DNA of 57,199 nt from an uncultured Eubacteriales bacterium (GTDB taxonomy: Bacteria > Bacillota > Clostridia > Lachnospirales > Lachnospiraceae). Below the pieces are notes generated by a model. That model was not told where the DNA came from and did not search any database. It saw only the letters and a program-made list of their open reading frames with translations. This document shows, piece after piece, positions 35,998 to 44,260 of the stretch. The translations under genes and the position numbers were made by a program. Position 1 is the first letter of the stretch; each line of letters begins with the position of its first letter. The stretch covers positions 1 to 57,199 of the forward strand of contig ONBN01000010.1 of the NCBI GenBank assembly GCA_900316115.1, given 5' to 3'.

Positions 35998-37323
35998 ATG
36001 GATTATCTGGAAATTGCTAAAAAGACTATGAATTTTATCAATACCAGAAAAAGAAAGGGACCGGAAGGCATCTTCTGGTCCCTTGAGGACGCAGCTAAAG
36101 GAAGGCCTATCTATTATGATGAGATCTGCATGTATGCAGGCGCTTCCGGGATTCTGTGTTTTCTTCTGGGACTTTATGATGCGACAAAAGAGAGTGCTTA
36201 TCTTGAAGAAGCAGAAGAAGCAGGTGCATATCTGAAATATCGTTGGGAGAATGAACCGGAACTGAAACGTAATTTTTCAAAATATGCTTTTTCAAGTGGA
36301 TGGAGCGGAGCAGGCTTTGCTCTTACCAGACTGTATCTGGTAACAGGAAAAAAGATATATGCAGATACAGTTGCTTCCATTATTTCCAAAATGCAGGAAG
36401 ATGCCAGACCTGGTAAAAATGGAAAAGGCTATACCTGGTCTACATTCCCAGGAATTGTAGGAGATGGTGGTACGATCCTGTTTCTTCTTTATGCTGCCCG
36501 GATCTATGAGAATCCAAAGTGGAAGGGATTTGCACTTGTGGCAGGAGAAAACCTGCTGGAGCAAAGAAGAGATGATAAGAACGGCTGCTGGTATCCGGGA
36601 GTGGATCCTTCATATTTTGGAGCAGATGATAATTATATTGATCCCAATTTCCCGATGGGAACAGCAGGCATTGGTTTTGTCCTTATGAAGCTGTATGAAG
36701 CAGGGAAGGATTCAAAATATCTGGAAGGCAACAAAGGAATTGCAGAGTTCATGGATTCTGTTGCAGTGAAAAAAGGAAATGGAAAGCTGCTTCCCCACGG
36801 GCTTCCGGACAGGAAAAACCTGTTTTATCTGGGATACTGCCATGGACCGGCAGGCACAGTGCGTTATTATTACAAGCTGTATGAAAGCACAGGAGACCTT
36901 AAGTATAAAGAGAAGCTGGAAAGTCTTGTAAAAGGCCTGGAGGCTACCGGTGCTCCAAGGATCCGTTCAGAAGGATACTGGAATACATACAATCTGTGCT
37001 GTGGAACAGCCGGGATCCTGAATATGTATCTTGGGCTTTGGGCTGCTTTTGGAGATGAGAAATACCTGAAACAGGCAGAAAAATGTGGTGAAGAGCTGGC
37101 TGAACATGGTATTTTTGAATCAGTGGATGGTATCGAGCAGGTGAAATGGAACTTTGCTCTTGACAGGATAGCTCCTGGTAATAAAAGCACTCCTATTGGC
37201 TGCTTTGACGGTGCCGCAGGCATTGGTCTGGCGCTGTTACAGCTTTATCAGGCTGAAAAAGGGGAGTTTCATGTTACACGTTTTCTGGATGATCCATTTC
37301 CTGAAAAGAGAGAAGAAAGATAA
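35998..37323 (+). CDS. LanC-like protein (lanthionine synthetase C family)
   Basis: A 441-residue soluble protein with seven glycine-turn helical repeats of the LanC alpha/alpha barrel: GASGILCF (about 48), GWSGAGFALTRLY, GDGGTILFLLY, GTAGIGFVLMKLY, CHGPAGTVRYYYKLY (Cys281-His282), CCGTAGILNMYL (Cys334/335) and CFDGAAGIGLALL (Cys402-Asp404). The first two zinc-region cysteines and the HG of LanC are present, but the last CHG motif is CFDG, so the histidine ligand is lost or replaced by Asp. No lanthipeptide precursor or dehydratase is near. It follows the binding protein by eight bases, in an importer operon. Confidence 0.82.
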   Translation: MDYLEIAKKTMNFINTRKRKGPEGIFWSLEDAAKGRPIYYDEICMYAGASGILCFLLGLYDATKESAYLEEAEEAGAYLKYRWENEPELKRNFSKYAFSSGWSGAGFALTRLYLVTGKKIYADTVASIISKMQEDARPGKNGKGYTWSTFPGIVGDGGTILFLLYAARIYENPKWKGFALVAGENLLEQRRDDKNGCWYPGVDPSYFGADDNYIDPNFPMGTAGIGFVLMKLYEAGKDSKYLEGNKGIAEFMDSVAVKKGNGKLLPHGLPDRKNLFYLGYCHGPAGTVRYYYKLYESTGDLKYKEKLESLVKGLEATGAPRIRSEGYWNTYNLCCGTAGILNMYLGLWAAFGDEKYLKQAEKCGEELAEHGIFESVDGIEQVKWNFALDRIAPGNKSTPIGCFDGAAGIGLALLQLYQAEKGEFHVTRFLDDPFPEKREER

Positions 37324-37471
37324 AAGATAAAAGCTTAAAAAGGGCTTGTGGTTCTGAAGGCAAAAGAACTGCAGGCTCTTGTTCTATGGGCGGGATTGTG
37401 GTATGATACAGAAAAATGGAAAAAGAAAGGAAGAGAGAACGAAAAAGTTTTCTTTTCGGGAAATAATATAT

Positions 37472-39013
37472 ATGGATGGAATTTCGAGAAAAATTTATCT
37501 GGAACTGCCCCTTCCCACAGAAGAGGAAAATCGGTCAGATCAGAAAAGGATTCTGGACGGACTGAAGCAGCAGGGAATAGAAGCCCACATGCCTTTAAAG
37601 ATTTTAAGAAAGCTGTATCCTTTATGTGAGGAGGCAGGGCATAAGATCACAGCTTCCTTATCTTGGGATGGAGAAGGGTGGGTGATCGCAGAACTGGAAA
37701 AAGGTGATACAAGTGGTTGTCACTATGGACTGGCAACAGATCTTGGCAGCACCACAGTTGTTATGCGTCTTATCAATTGTACAACCGGAGAATGCATCGG
37801 AGAGGTAAGCTGCTACAATCGGCAGATCCGGTTTGGCACGGATATTCTTTCCAGGATTTTTTACTGTAAGGATGCTCCGGATAAGCTGGAAGAAATCAGG
37901 CAGGAAACCATTGGTTCCCTGAAAGATTGTATGAAAGAACTGGAGCAGACCACTGGCGTACACATGCAGGACTGTATCTCCATGGTGGTTGCAGGAAATA
38001 CCACTATGATCCATTTTCTGCTGGGTATGGATCCGTTTTGTGTATTTTACACACCTCATGCACTTCGGGCGGATAAGCCAGGCTTTTTAAAAGGAGAAGA
38101 ACTGGGGATCCCTGTCAAAGGCTATGTATACTGCTATCCTTCCAAATCCAATTATCTGGGAGGAGATATTATCAGCGGAATGATCGCTACAGAAATCTAT
38201 AAGTCCAAAGACATCAATATCTTTTTTGATATAGGGACAAATGGAGAGCTGGTGATCGGAAATCAGGAGTTCCTTTTATGCGGTGCAGGGGCAGCAGGTC
38301 CGGCCCTGGAGGGCGGAGTCGTGAAAACCGGCATGCGTGCATCCAAAGGCGCAGTAGATACGGTACATATTGAGAAAGGACAGATCTTCTGTCATGTGAT
38401 CGGAGAAGGGAAGCCAGAAGGGATCTGTGGTTCCGGAATCATTGATCTTCTTGCTGAGATGTTTCTGTGCGGCTGGGTAGATATCCGGGGGAACCTTGTT
38501 CCTGAGAAAAGCAGCCAGATCCAGGAAAAGGATGGAATGCTGGCAGTGGAATATGCACCTGGGCTTTTCTTTTATCAGAAGGATATACAAGAATTTATCC
38601 GCACAAAAGCAGCAGCCCATACCATGGTAGAGATCATGCTTCGGGAATCCGGAATTACCATGGATCAGGCCGCTAACTTTTATGTGGCAGGAGCCTTTGG
38701 AAAGCATGTATCAAAGGAATCTGCCATTGCCATTGGCATGTACCCGGATATGGATCGGGACAGGATCATTAATGCAGGCAATTCCTCTCTGGAAGGGGCG
38801 CAGAAGCTTCTGGTAAACAGATCCTGCCTGAAGGACATTGACTGGATCATAGAAGAAATGGTGTATATCCAGTTTGCAGCAGTGGATGATTTCCTGAATA
38901 TGATGGTGGCAGCACAGGCTCTTCCACATACGGATTATCAGCGGTTCCCTACGGTTATGAAGCGGCTGAAGGAGCGGCAGGCTATGGAAAACCAATCAGG
39001 AAAGGAACTGTGA
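37472..39013 (+). CDS. ASKHA-domain (DUF4445), RACo-like reductive activator lacking its [2Fe-2S] domain
   Basis: A 513-residue protein resembling the middle and C-terminal parts of RACo, the ATP-dependent reductive activator of corrinoid proteins: KIYLELPLPTEEENRSD, ATDLGSTTVVMRLI, FGTDILSRI, VVAGNTTMIHFLLG, FFDIGTNGELVIG, GAGAAGPALEGG and FYVAGAFGKH. RACo proteins normally begin with a plant-type [2Fe-2S] domain; no CxxxxCxxC cluster motif is seen before residue 1 in any frame. The start is uncertain: ATG 37472 has GGGAA nine bases upstream, while ATG 37403 and TTG 37379 are in frame. No corrinoid protein or methyltransferase gene lies nearby. Confidence 0.82.
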   Translation: MDGISRKIYLELPLPTEEENRSDQKRILDGLKQQGIEAHMPLKILRKLYPLCEEAGHKITASLSWDGEGWVIAELEKGDTSGCHYGLATDLGSTTVVMRLINCTTGECIGEVSCYNRQIRFGTDILSRIFYCKDAPDKLEEIRQETIGSLKDCMKELEQTTGVHMQDCISMVVAGNTTMIHFLLGMDPFCVFYTPHALRADKPGFLKGEELGIPVKGYVYCYPSKSNYLGGDIISGMIATEIYKSKDINIFFDIGTNGELVIGNQEFLLCGAGAAGPALEGGVVKTGMRASKGAVDTVHIEKGQIFCHVIGEGKPEGICGSGIIDLLAEMFLCGWVDIRGNLVPEKSSQIQEKDGMLAVEYAPGLFFYQKDIQEFIRTKAAAHTMVEIMLRESGITMDQAANFYVAGAFGKHVSKESAIAIGMYPDMDRDRIINAGNSSLEGAQKLLVNRSCLKDIDWIIEEMVYIQFAAVDDFLNMMVAAQALPHTDYQRFPTVMKRLKERQAMENQSGKEL

Positions 39014-39014
39014 A

Positions 39015-39776
39015 ATGGGGCAGAATGCAATGCTAAAAGAGGAAAGGCATCAGCAGATCCTGAATATTTTATATGCATCCGGCAAGGTAAATGTGGATGA
39101 GCTTACCAGAGTGTTTGGCTGTTCCCATGATACCATCCGCAGAGATCTTTCAGAACTGGAAGAGCAGGGGATCCTGAAAAGGGTATACGGAGGGGCTGTT
39201 CCCTGGAAACGTCCGGCACCGGGCATTGATGCAAGGAAAAATGTGGAAAAGGATGAGAAGTATCTGGTAGCCAGAAAGGCAGTAGAACTGGTGCATCCGG
39301 GAGAACTGATCGCTATTGACGGAGGGACTACCAATACATTGTTTGTGTCCCTTCTTCCTGTATCCATCCGGCTTCGTGTTGTGACAAACAGCTTTCCTGT
39401 TGCAGAAGAATTACGGAAACGTCCCAATGCAGACGTCACTTTTCTTGGGGGCCATTATAATAAAGGCTCCCAGACAACGGTAGGGGAGCTGGTGATTTCA
39501 CAGCTGAAAGACTATCATTTTGACCAGTGTTTCCTGGGAGCATATGCTGTAGATGCCAAGAGAGGAGTATCCGTTCCCTATCCTTATGAAGATGAAGCAC
39601 CGGTAAAAAAATATCTGGCTGAAAACTGCAGGGAACTGAATGTGCTTTGTGATAATTCAAAGCTGGATAAAGAAGCAAATTATATTGTATGTCCATTGGA
39701 AAGGATCACCCATCTTGTATGCTCCAGAAGAGTTTCAGAAGAGATGGAAAAGCGATATTTAAATAAAATTATATAA
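39015..39776 (+). CDS. DeoR/GlpR-family transcriptional regulator
   Basis: A 253-residue repressor with a DeoR-type winged HTH at about 10-65 (VNVDELTRVFGCSHDTIRRDL) and a DeoRC sugar-phosphate-sensing domain (IAIDGGTTNTLF, VTNSFPVAEEL, VTFLGGHYNKGSQTTVG). AAAGGAA lies seven bases before the ATG, and the start is one base after the ASKHA gene's stop. Repeated GTTCAAAAAG words follow downstream before the Gfo/Idh/MocA gene, the likely target. Confidence 0.92.
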   Translation: MGQNAMLKEERHQQILNILYASGKVNVDELTRVFGCSHDTIRRDLSELEEQGILKRVYGGAVPWKRPAPGIDARKNVEKDEKYLVARKAVELVHPGELIAIDGGTTNTLFVSLLPVSIRLRVVTNSFPVAEELRKRPNADVTFLGGHYNKGSQTTVGELVISQLKDYHFDQCFLGAYAVDAKRGVSVPYPYEDEAPVKKYLAENCRELNVLCDNSKLDKEANYIVCPLERITHLVCSRRVSEEMEKRYLNKII

Positions 39777-39816
39777 TGAAAAGATATCAGTGCTAAATGA
39801 TGTAAATTTACATGAG

Positions 39817-39980
39817 ACTGTTCAAAAGGGGATGAATGATTACAGAATCTGAATATTGAAACACGCACAAACACGCATAATATATGCTTGAAATACGCAT
39901 TTAAAAATCATACAATTAAACTGTCAAAAAGAGATCATAAACTACAACCGTTCAAAAAGTTTCAAAGACCTTTTTAACGG
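39817..39980 (+). promoter_or_regulatory. Candidate DeoR operators
   Basis: The word AACYGTTCAAAAAG recurs three times: ACTGTTCAAAAGG near 39822, ACTGTCAAAAAGA near 39920, and ACCGTTCAAAAAG at 39947-39959. The last is half of an inverted repeat, CCGTTCAAAAAG (39948-39959) with CTTTTTAACGG (39970-39980). The sites lie between the DeoR gene and the dehydrogenase operon. Binding is inferred. Confidence 0.5.
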
Positions 39981-40014
39981 ACAGCAAAATAAAAGAGACA
40001 GGAGTTGTTATACG

Positions 40015-41103
40015 ATGAAAACAAATGTGAAAAAAGATGAGCGTTGTTTAAAAGTTGGTGTGCTTGGATGCGGGATCATCTGCCAGGCCGCACACCTGAT
40101 CGGATGTACAAAGGCACATAACATCCAGCTGGAAGCAATCTGTGATGTGGCAGCAGAGCTTCGTGAAAAAATGGCAGCTATTTATTCTCCGAAAAAGGTA
40201 TACGATGATTTCAGCAAAATGTTGGCAGACCCGGAGATCGAGGCAGTGATCATTGGTATTGGGGATCAGTTCCATGTACCATGTGCAAAACAGGCTATCC
40301 TTGCAGGAAAACATGTATTTGTAGAAAAGCCTATGGGAGTTTCTATTGAAGAATGCCAGGAATTAAAGAAAATGGCAGAGGAAAGAGGACTGTTCCTTCA
40401 GGTAGGCCATATGAAGCGTTATGATGAAGGCCTTCAGTATGCCAAGAAATTTAAAGAAGAAAAAATGGGTGAGATCACAACATATAAAGGCTGGTACTGC
40501 GACAGTGTAGGCCGTTATACCCTCACAGATAATGTAATGCCTGTTTTGTATTCCAGTGATGCAATGAAGAAACCTGCAGGCAATCCAAAGGCTGTACTGG
40601 ATCATTATTACCTTCTTGGACATGGAAGCCATCTGTTTGATACTGCCCTTTATTTTATGGGAGATATTGACAGTGTATCTGCAAGATATGTACATAAAGA
40701 AAAGGTTCATTCCTGGTTGATTGATTGTAATTTTGCAAGCGGCGCCATTGGAACCCTGGATCTTACCATTGCCATTGCACAGCAGTGGCATGAAGGCTGT
40801 GAGATTTATGGTACAGGCGGAACTGTCTATGCAAAGACCTTTAATCCATGGGAATTCCGTTCCTCTATTGTTGAATGCTATGATAAAGAAACAAATGTTT
40901 CTTCTACGCCTGCTGCATATGACGGCCAGTTCTACAGAAGAGAGCTGGAAGGATTTGCTGACAGCATCTTAAACGGTACTCCTTGCACAGGGGCAACTGC
41001 AGATGATGGAATGATGGTTATGCGTGCATTGATCGCAACTTATCAGTCTGTACAGCAAGGTGGAAAGTGGATTGCATTAAAAGACGTTAAGGGAGGATTA
41101 TGA
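40015..41103 (+). CDS. Gfo/Idh/MocA-family oxidoreductase
   Basis: NAD(P)-dependent sugar or cyclitol dehydrogenase of 362 residues. The Rossmann motif VGVLGCGIICQAAH, the EKPMG catalytic lysine motif (VFVEKPMGVSIEEC), and GHGSHLFDTALYFMG with the family's catalytic-type histidine are visible. GACAGGAG precedes the ATG. It is the first of three overlapping genes with an isomerase and a hydrolase, a typical catabolic set for inositol-like or unusual sugars. The exact substrate cannot be read. Confidence 0.88.
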   Translation: MKTNVKKDERCLKVGVLGCGIICQAAHLIGCTKAHNIQLEAICDVAAELREKMAAIYSPKKVYDDFSKMLADPEIEAVIIGIGDQFHVPCAKQAILAGKHVFVEKPMGVSIEECQELKKMAEERGLFLQVGHMKRYDEGLQYAKKFKEEKMGEITTYKGWYCDSVGRYTLTDNVMPVLYSSDAMKKPAGNPKAVLDHYYLLGHGSHLFDTALYFMGDIDSVSARYVHKEKVHSWLIDCNFASGAIGTLDLTIAIAQQWHEGCEIYGTGGTVYAKTFNPWEFRSSIVECYDKETNVSSTPAAYDGQFYRRELEGFADSILNGTPCTGATADDGMMVMRALIATYQSVQQGGKWIALKDVKGGL

Positions 41104-41105
41104 TC

Positions 41106-41939
41106 ATGAAGGAAATCGGTATTTTTTCCAGAACTTATGAGATCGGTGATCTGGAAGAAACTTACAGAAGAATGACAGCAAATGGTATTACACATACTCA
41201 GTTCAATCTTTCCAATGCAGGTCTGCCTTCCCTCCCGGAGCATGTGGAAGAGGAAAAGCTGGAAGAGATCCGCACACTGACTGCAAAGTATAACATCAGC
41301 CTGGATGCTCTTTCCGGTACTTTTAACATGATCGATCCGGATGAAGAGGCAAGAAAAAAAGGCTGTGATCAGTTTAAGCTTCAGTGTGAGATCGCCAGAT
41401 ATCTGGGAATCCCAATTGTTACACTTTGCACAGGATCCAAGAACAAAGAAAGCAAGTGGAAATGGCATGAGGATAATACCAAGCAGTCTTCCTGGGACGA
41501 TCTGATGAGAACCACAGAAACCATTTTAAAATATGCAGATGATAATGATGTGATCCTTGGCGTGGAAACAGAAGCAAGTAATATTATCTGTTCCCCTGAG
41601 ATTGCAAGAAAATATATGGATGCATCCGGAAGTGACCGGATCAAGATCATTATGGATGGGGCCAATCTTTTCCATGATGGGGATGCTTCTGATATGGAAA
41701 AAGTGCTGAAGGAAGGCTTTGAGATCCTTGGAAAGGATATTGTTCTGGCACATGCAAAAGACATTTCCTTTAAAGGAGATACAGAGTTTGTAGCAGCAGG
41801 CCAGGGAGACCTTGATTTCAGACTGTATATTGATCTTCTGAAAAAAGTGGGATATGAAGGCGCGCTGATCATGCATGGCCTTTCAGAAGAGCAGATCCCG
41901 GTAAGTAAAAAATTCCTGGAGGAGATTCTCAATGCATAA
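41106..41939 (+). CDS. TIM-barrel sugar isomerase/epimerase (IolE/IolI/UxuA-like superfamily)
   Basis: A 277-residue AP-endonuclease-2-like barrel. Metal-site residues are expected in VETEAS, MDGANLFHDGD, AHAKDISFKGD and AAGQGDLDF. GGGAGG lies eight bases before ATG 41106; the in-frame ATG at 41100 overlaps the dehydrogenase stop and is too close to that site. It overlaps the hydrolase gene by eight bases. Probably acts on the keto product of the upstream dehydrogenase. Confidence 0.86.
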   Translation: MKEIGIFSRTYEIGDLEETYRRMTANGITHTQFNLSNAGLPSLPEHVEEEKLEEIRTLTAKYNISLDALSGTFNMIDPDEEARKKGCDQFKLQCEIARYLGIPIVTLCTGSKNKESKWKWHEDNTKQSSWDDLMRTTETILKYADDNDVILGVETEASNIICSPEIARKYMDASGSDRIKIIMDGANLFHDGDASDMEKVLKEGFEILGKDIVLAHAKDISFKGDTEFVAAGQGDLDFRLYIDLLKKVGYEGALIMHGLSEEQIPVSKKFLEEILNA

Positions 41940-42711
41940 ATGGACAAACCATGGTCTTCACCTGGAATACGAAATCAGCGGTGAGGGGATTCCTTTTATC
42001 TTTTTGCATGGCATGGGAGGAAGCGTAAAGCAGATCCAGTCTACCTACGAGCCACTGGAAGGTGTGCAGCTGATCAATCTGAACCAGCAGGGACATGGAG
42101 AAAGTGAAGCCGACTGGGAGAATTTTGATTTTGACCATCTTGCAGATGATGTGTCCGATTTAATGGACAGACTGGAGATCAAAAAAGCATATTTCGCAGG
42201 GATTTCCATGGGTGCTGCTGTGTGCCTGAATCTTGCAGTAAGATATCCGGAAAAAGTAGAAAAGCTTCTTCTGATCCGGAATGCATGGACAGACAAACCT
42301 ATGTCAGATCAGGTTCAGAGAGCCTATTATGATCTTGGAGCCTGCCTGCAGGAGGGAGGTATTGACCGGTTTTATACTACTGAAGGGTGGAAGATCGTAA
42401 AAGAACCGTCAGCCTATACCCGTAATGCGTTTACCTCTCCCTTTGAGGATCCGGCCTGCATCAAATACTGGCAGAAATATCAGATCCTGCCGGACAAGAC
42501 GCCGATTCCAAATGTGGAGGTACTGAAAAATATCCAGGTTCCTGTTACCATTCTGGCCTGCAGGAATGATCTGTGCCATCCCTATGAATACGGGGAATAT
42601 CTGGCACAGTATATTTCTGGTGCAGTGTTCAGGGAGATTCCGGATAAGGATAAAGACGGCGCACTCCACAAAAAAATGATCAATGAAGCCATTCGGGAAA
42701 TGCTGTTTTAA
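41932..42711 (+). CDS. Alpha/beta hydrolase
   Basis: A 259-residue hydrolase with the oxyanion motif FLHGMGG, nucleophile elbow AGISMGAAV (Ser about 93), the acid likely in CRNDLCHP and the histidine in DGALHKKM. It starts within the isomerase gene (eight-base overlap), so it belongs to the same transcript. Substrate is unknown; a lactonase or esterase step in the sugar pathway would fit. Confidence 0.84.
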   Translation: MHKWTNHGLHLEYEISGEGIPFIFLHGMGGSVKQIQSTYEPLEGVQLINLNQQGHGESEADWENFDFDHLADDVSDLMDRLEIKKAYFAGISMGAAVCLNLAVRYPEKVEKLLLIRNAWTDKPMSDQVQRAYYDLGACLQEGGIDRFYTTEGWKIVKEPSAYTRNAFTSPFEDPACIKYWQKYQILPDKTPIPNVEVLKNIQVPVTILACRNDLCHPYEYGEYLAQYISGAVFREIPDKDKDGALHKKMINEAIREMLF

Positions 42712-42792
42712 AAGCTTTACATTTCAGAATAAATGGTGTAATCTGTTTTCTGATATTCTTTTTTGATATAAAGAAAAGAAAGGATCAGAAAA

Positions 42793-43341
42793 ATGAATAT
42801 AATACAAAATGCAGATATATCAATTCTGTTATATATCCAGGAGCATATCCGGAAGGAATGGATGAATGGATTTTGGAGAGCCATTACATTTCTTGGAGAG
42901 GGAGGATGGTTCTGGATCCTGTTGGCAGTTATCCTGCTGCTTATGAAGAAAACCAGGAAAGTTGGCGCAGCAGCTGCCATTGCTCTTGCAATCGGAGCTC
43001 TGATCACCAATGTGTGGTTGAAAAACATGGTAGCAAGAGTAAGGCCATATGATACATACAGTGCGTTGATCTTGCTGGCCAGTAAGCCAAAAGACTGGTC
43101 TTTCCCATCAGGGCATACCTGTGCTTCCTTTGCAAGTGCCTTCGTATATTTCAGGCTTTTGCCGAAAAAATACGGGATCCCGGCTATCATACTTGCCTGT
43201 ATGATCGCTTTTTCAAGACTGTATCTTGGGGTTCACTATCCTACAGATGTGCTGGCTGGTTTATTGGTAGGTCTGCTTGCTTCCGTACTGGCAATATGGA
43301 TAGTCCGCCGTTTTTGTGAAAATAAAAAGCAGACAGTATAA
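42793..43341 (+). CDS. PAP2-family membrane phosphatase
   Basis: A 182-residue integral membrane phosphatase with about five membrane segments and the complete three-part active site: KNMVARVRP, PSGHTCASF and SRLYLGVHYPTD. Similar proteins dephosphorylate undecaprenyl-pyrophosphate or phosphatidate at the outer face of the membrane. The ribosome site is a modest AAAGGA. Followed by a terminator. Confidence 0.92.
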   Translation: MNIIQNADISILLYIQEHIRKEWMNGFWRAITFLGEGGWFWILLAVILLLMKKTRKVGAAAAIALAIGALITNVWLKNMVARVRPYDTYSALILLASKPKDWSFPSGHTCASFASAFVYFRLLPKKYGIPAIILACMIAFSRLYLGVHYPTDVLAGLLVGLLASVLAIWIVRRFCENKKQTV

Positions 43342-43394
43342 GTAAATGCTGGAAAATCACTACAACAGTGATATCCACAGATCACATGTACATA

Positions 43395-43454
43395 ATGCCA
43401 CATCTTCTTAAGGCTGGAAAGAATTTTTTCAGCAGGAGGATGTGGTATTTTTTT
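43395..43454 (+). terminator. Terminator after the PAP2 gene
   Basis: ATGCCACATC (43395-43404) pairs with GATGTGGTAT (43439-43448), followed by a run of seven T. The loop is long and can form a smaller inner hairpin. Confidence 0.8.
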
Positions 43455-43516
43455 AGTATTTATCATTGGCGCTGAAGGAAATTTATTGTATTATTGGATT
43501 AAGGAGTGTATTGTTT

Positions 43517-44182
43517 ATGGGAAATAAAGAAAAGAAGAATGCTATCGGAGAAAAAGAAGCGGCAGAAATCAGGAAAATATACAAAGACATGCAGAAAGAC
43601 CAGTATTTTCTGCAGGGGCAGTATGCCATTGGCATCGTAGAAGCAAAGGCAAAGATCATTGACGAACAGCTTTCCATGAAGTATCAGAGAGAGGTTATGA
43701 AAAGCGTTACCGGAAGGATCAAAAAGCCGGAAAGCATTTATGCAAAGCTTGTGCGAAAAGGTCTGGATACGGATCTGCAGACTGCAAGGAAAAAGCTGAA
43801 TGATCTGGTCGGTGTAAGGATCGTCTGTCTTTTCCTTGATGATGTATATGAAGTAGCGCAGATCCTGAAAAAACAGAAAGATATTAAGGTTGTCAAAGAG
43901 AAGGATTACATTGCAAAGCCGAAGAAAAACGGATATATGAGTCTTCACCTGATCGTGGATATCCCTATTTATTTTGATGAAAAATCTGAGACAAAACGGG
44001 TGGAAATACAGATCCGTACAGTTGCCATGGATTTCTGGTCTGTGTTAGAGTACCAGTTAATGTACAAGAAAAATGTATCAGGTGCAGAAAAGGCAGCCAA
44101 GGAACTGAAAGACTATTCAGAAGAAGTTGCAGCTCTGGATGCAAAGATGCAGAAGCTGCGGAATACCATTGAGAAAATGTAA
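43517..44182 (+). CDS. Small alarmone synthetase (GTP pyrophosphokinase, RelQ/YjbM type)
   Basis: Makes (p)ppGpp from ATP and GDP/GTP. The 221-residue protein has only the synthetase domain: the SIYAKLVRKG substrate segment, LNDLVGVRIVC, PKKNGYMSLHLIV, and EIQIRTVAMDFWSVLEYQLMYK in two motifs. No HD hydrolase, TGS or ACT domains are present. AAGGAG at 43501-43506 supports ATG 43517; the open frame extends to 43466. The helical C-terminus matches the tetramer-forming SAS family. Confidence 0.92.
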   Translation: MGNKEKKNAIGEKEAAEIRKIYKDMQKDQYFLQGQYAIGIVEAKAKIIDEQLSMKYQREVMKSVTGRIKKPESIYAKLVRKGLDTDLQTARKKLNDLVGVRIVCLFLDDVYEVAQILKKQKDIKVVKEKDYIAKPKKNGYMSLHLIVDIPIYFDEKSETKRVEIQIRTVAMDFWSVLEYQLMYKKNVSGAEKAAKELKDYSEEVAALDAKMQKLRNTIEKM

Positions 44183-44260
44183 TGATCTGTAAATTTCAGG
44201 GATGATTGATATAAGAATTAAGGAATATTGATAAAGTCCGTAATAATTTTTGGAGGAAAA

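Noticed and set aside
35998-37323. Lanthipeptide biosynthesis cluster
   Set aside because: No precursor peptide, LanB/LanM dehydratase or peptidase exporter gene is near; the LanC-like protein has an altered zinc motif.
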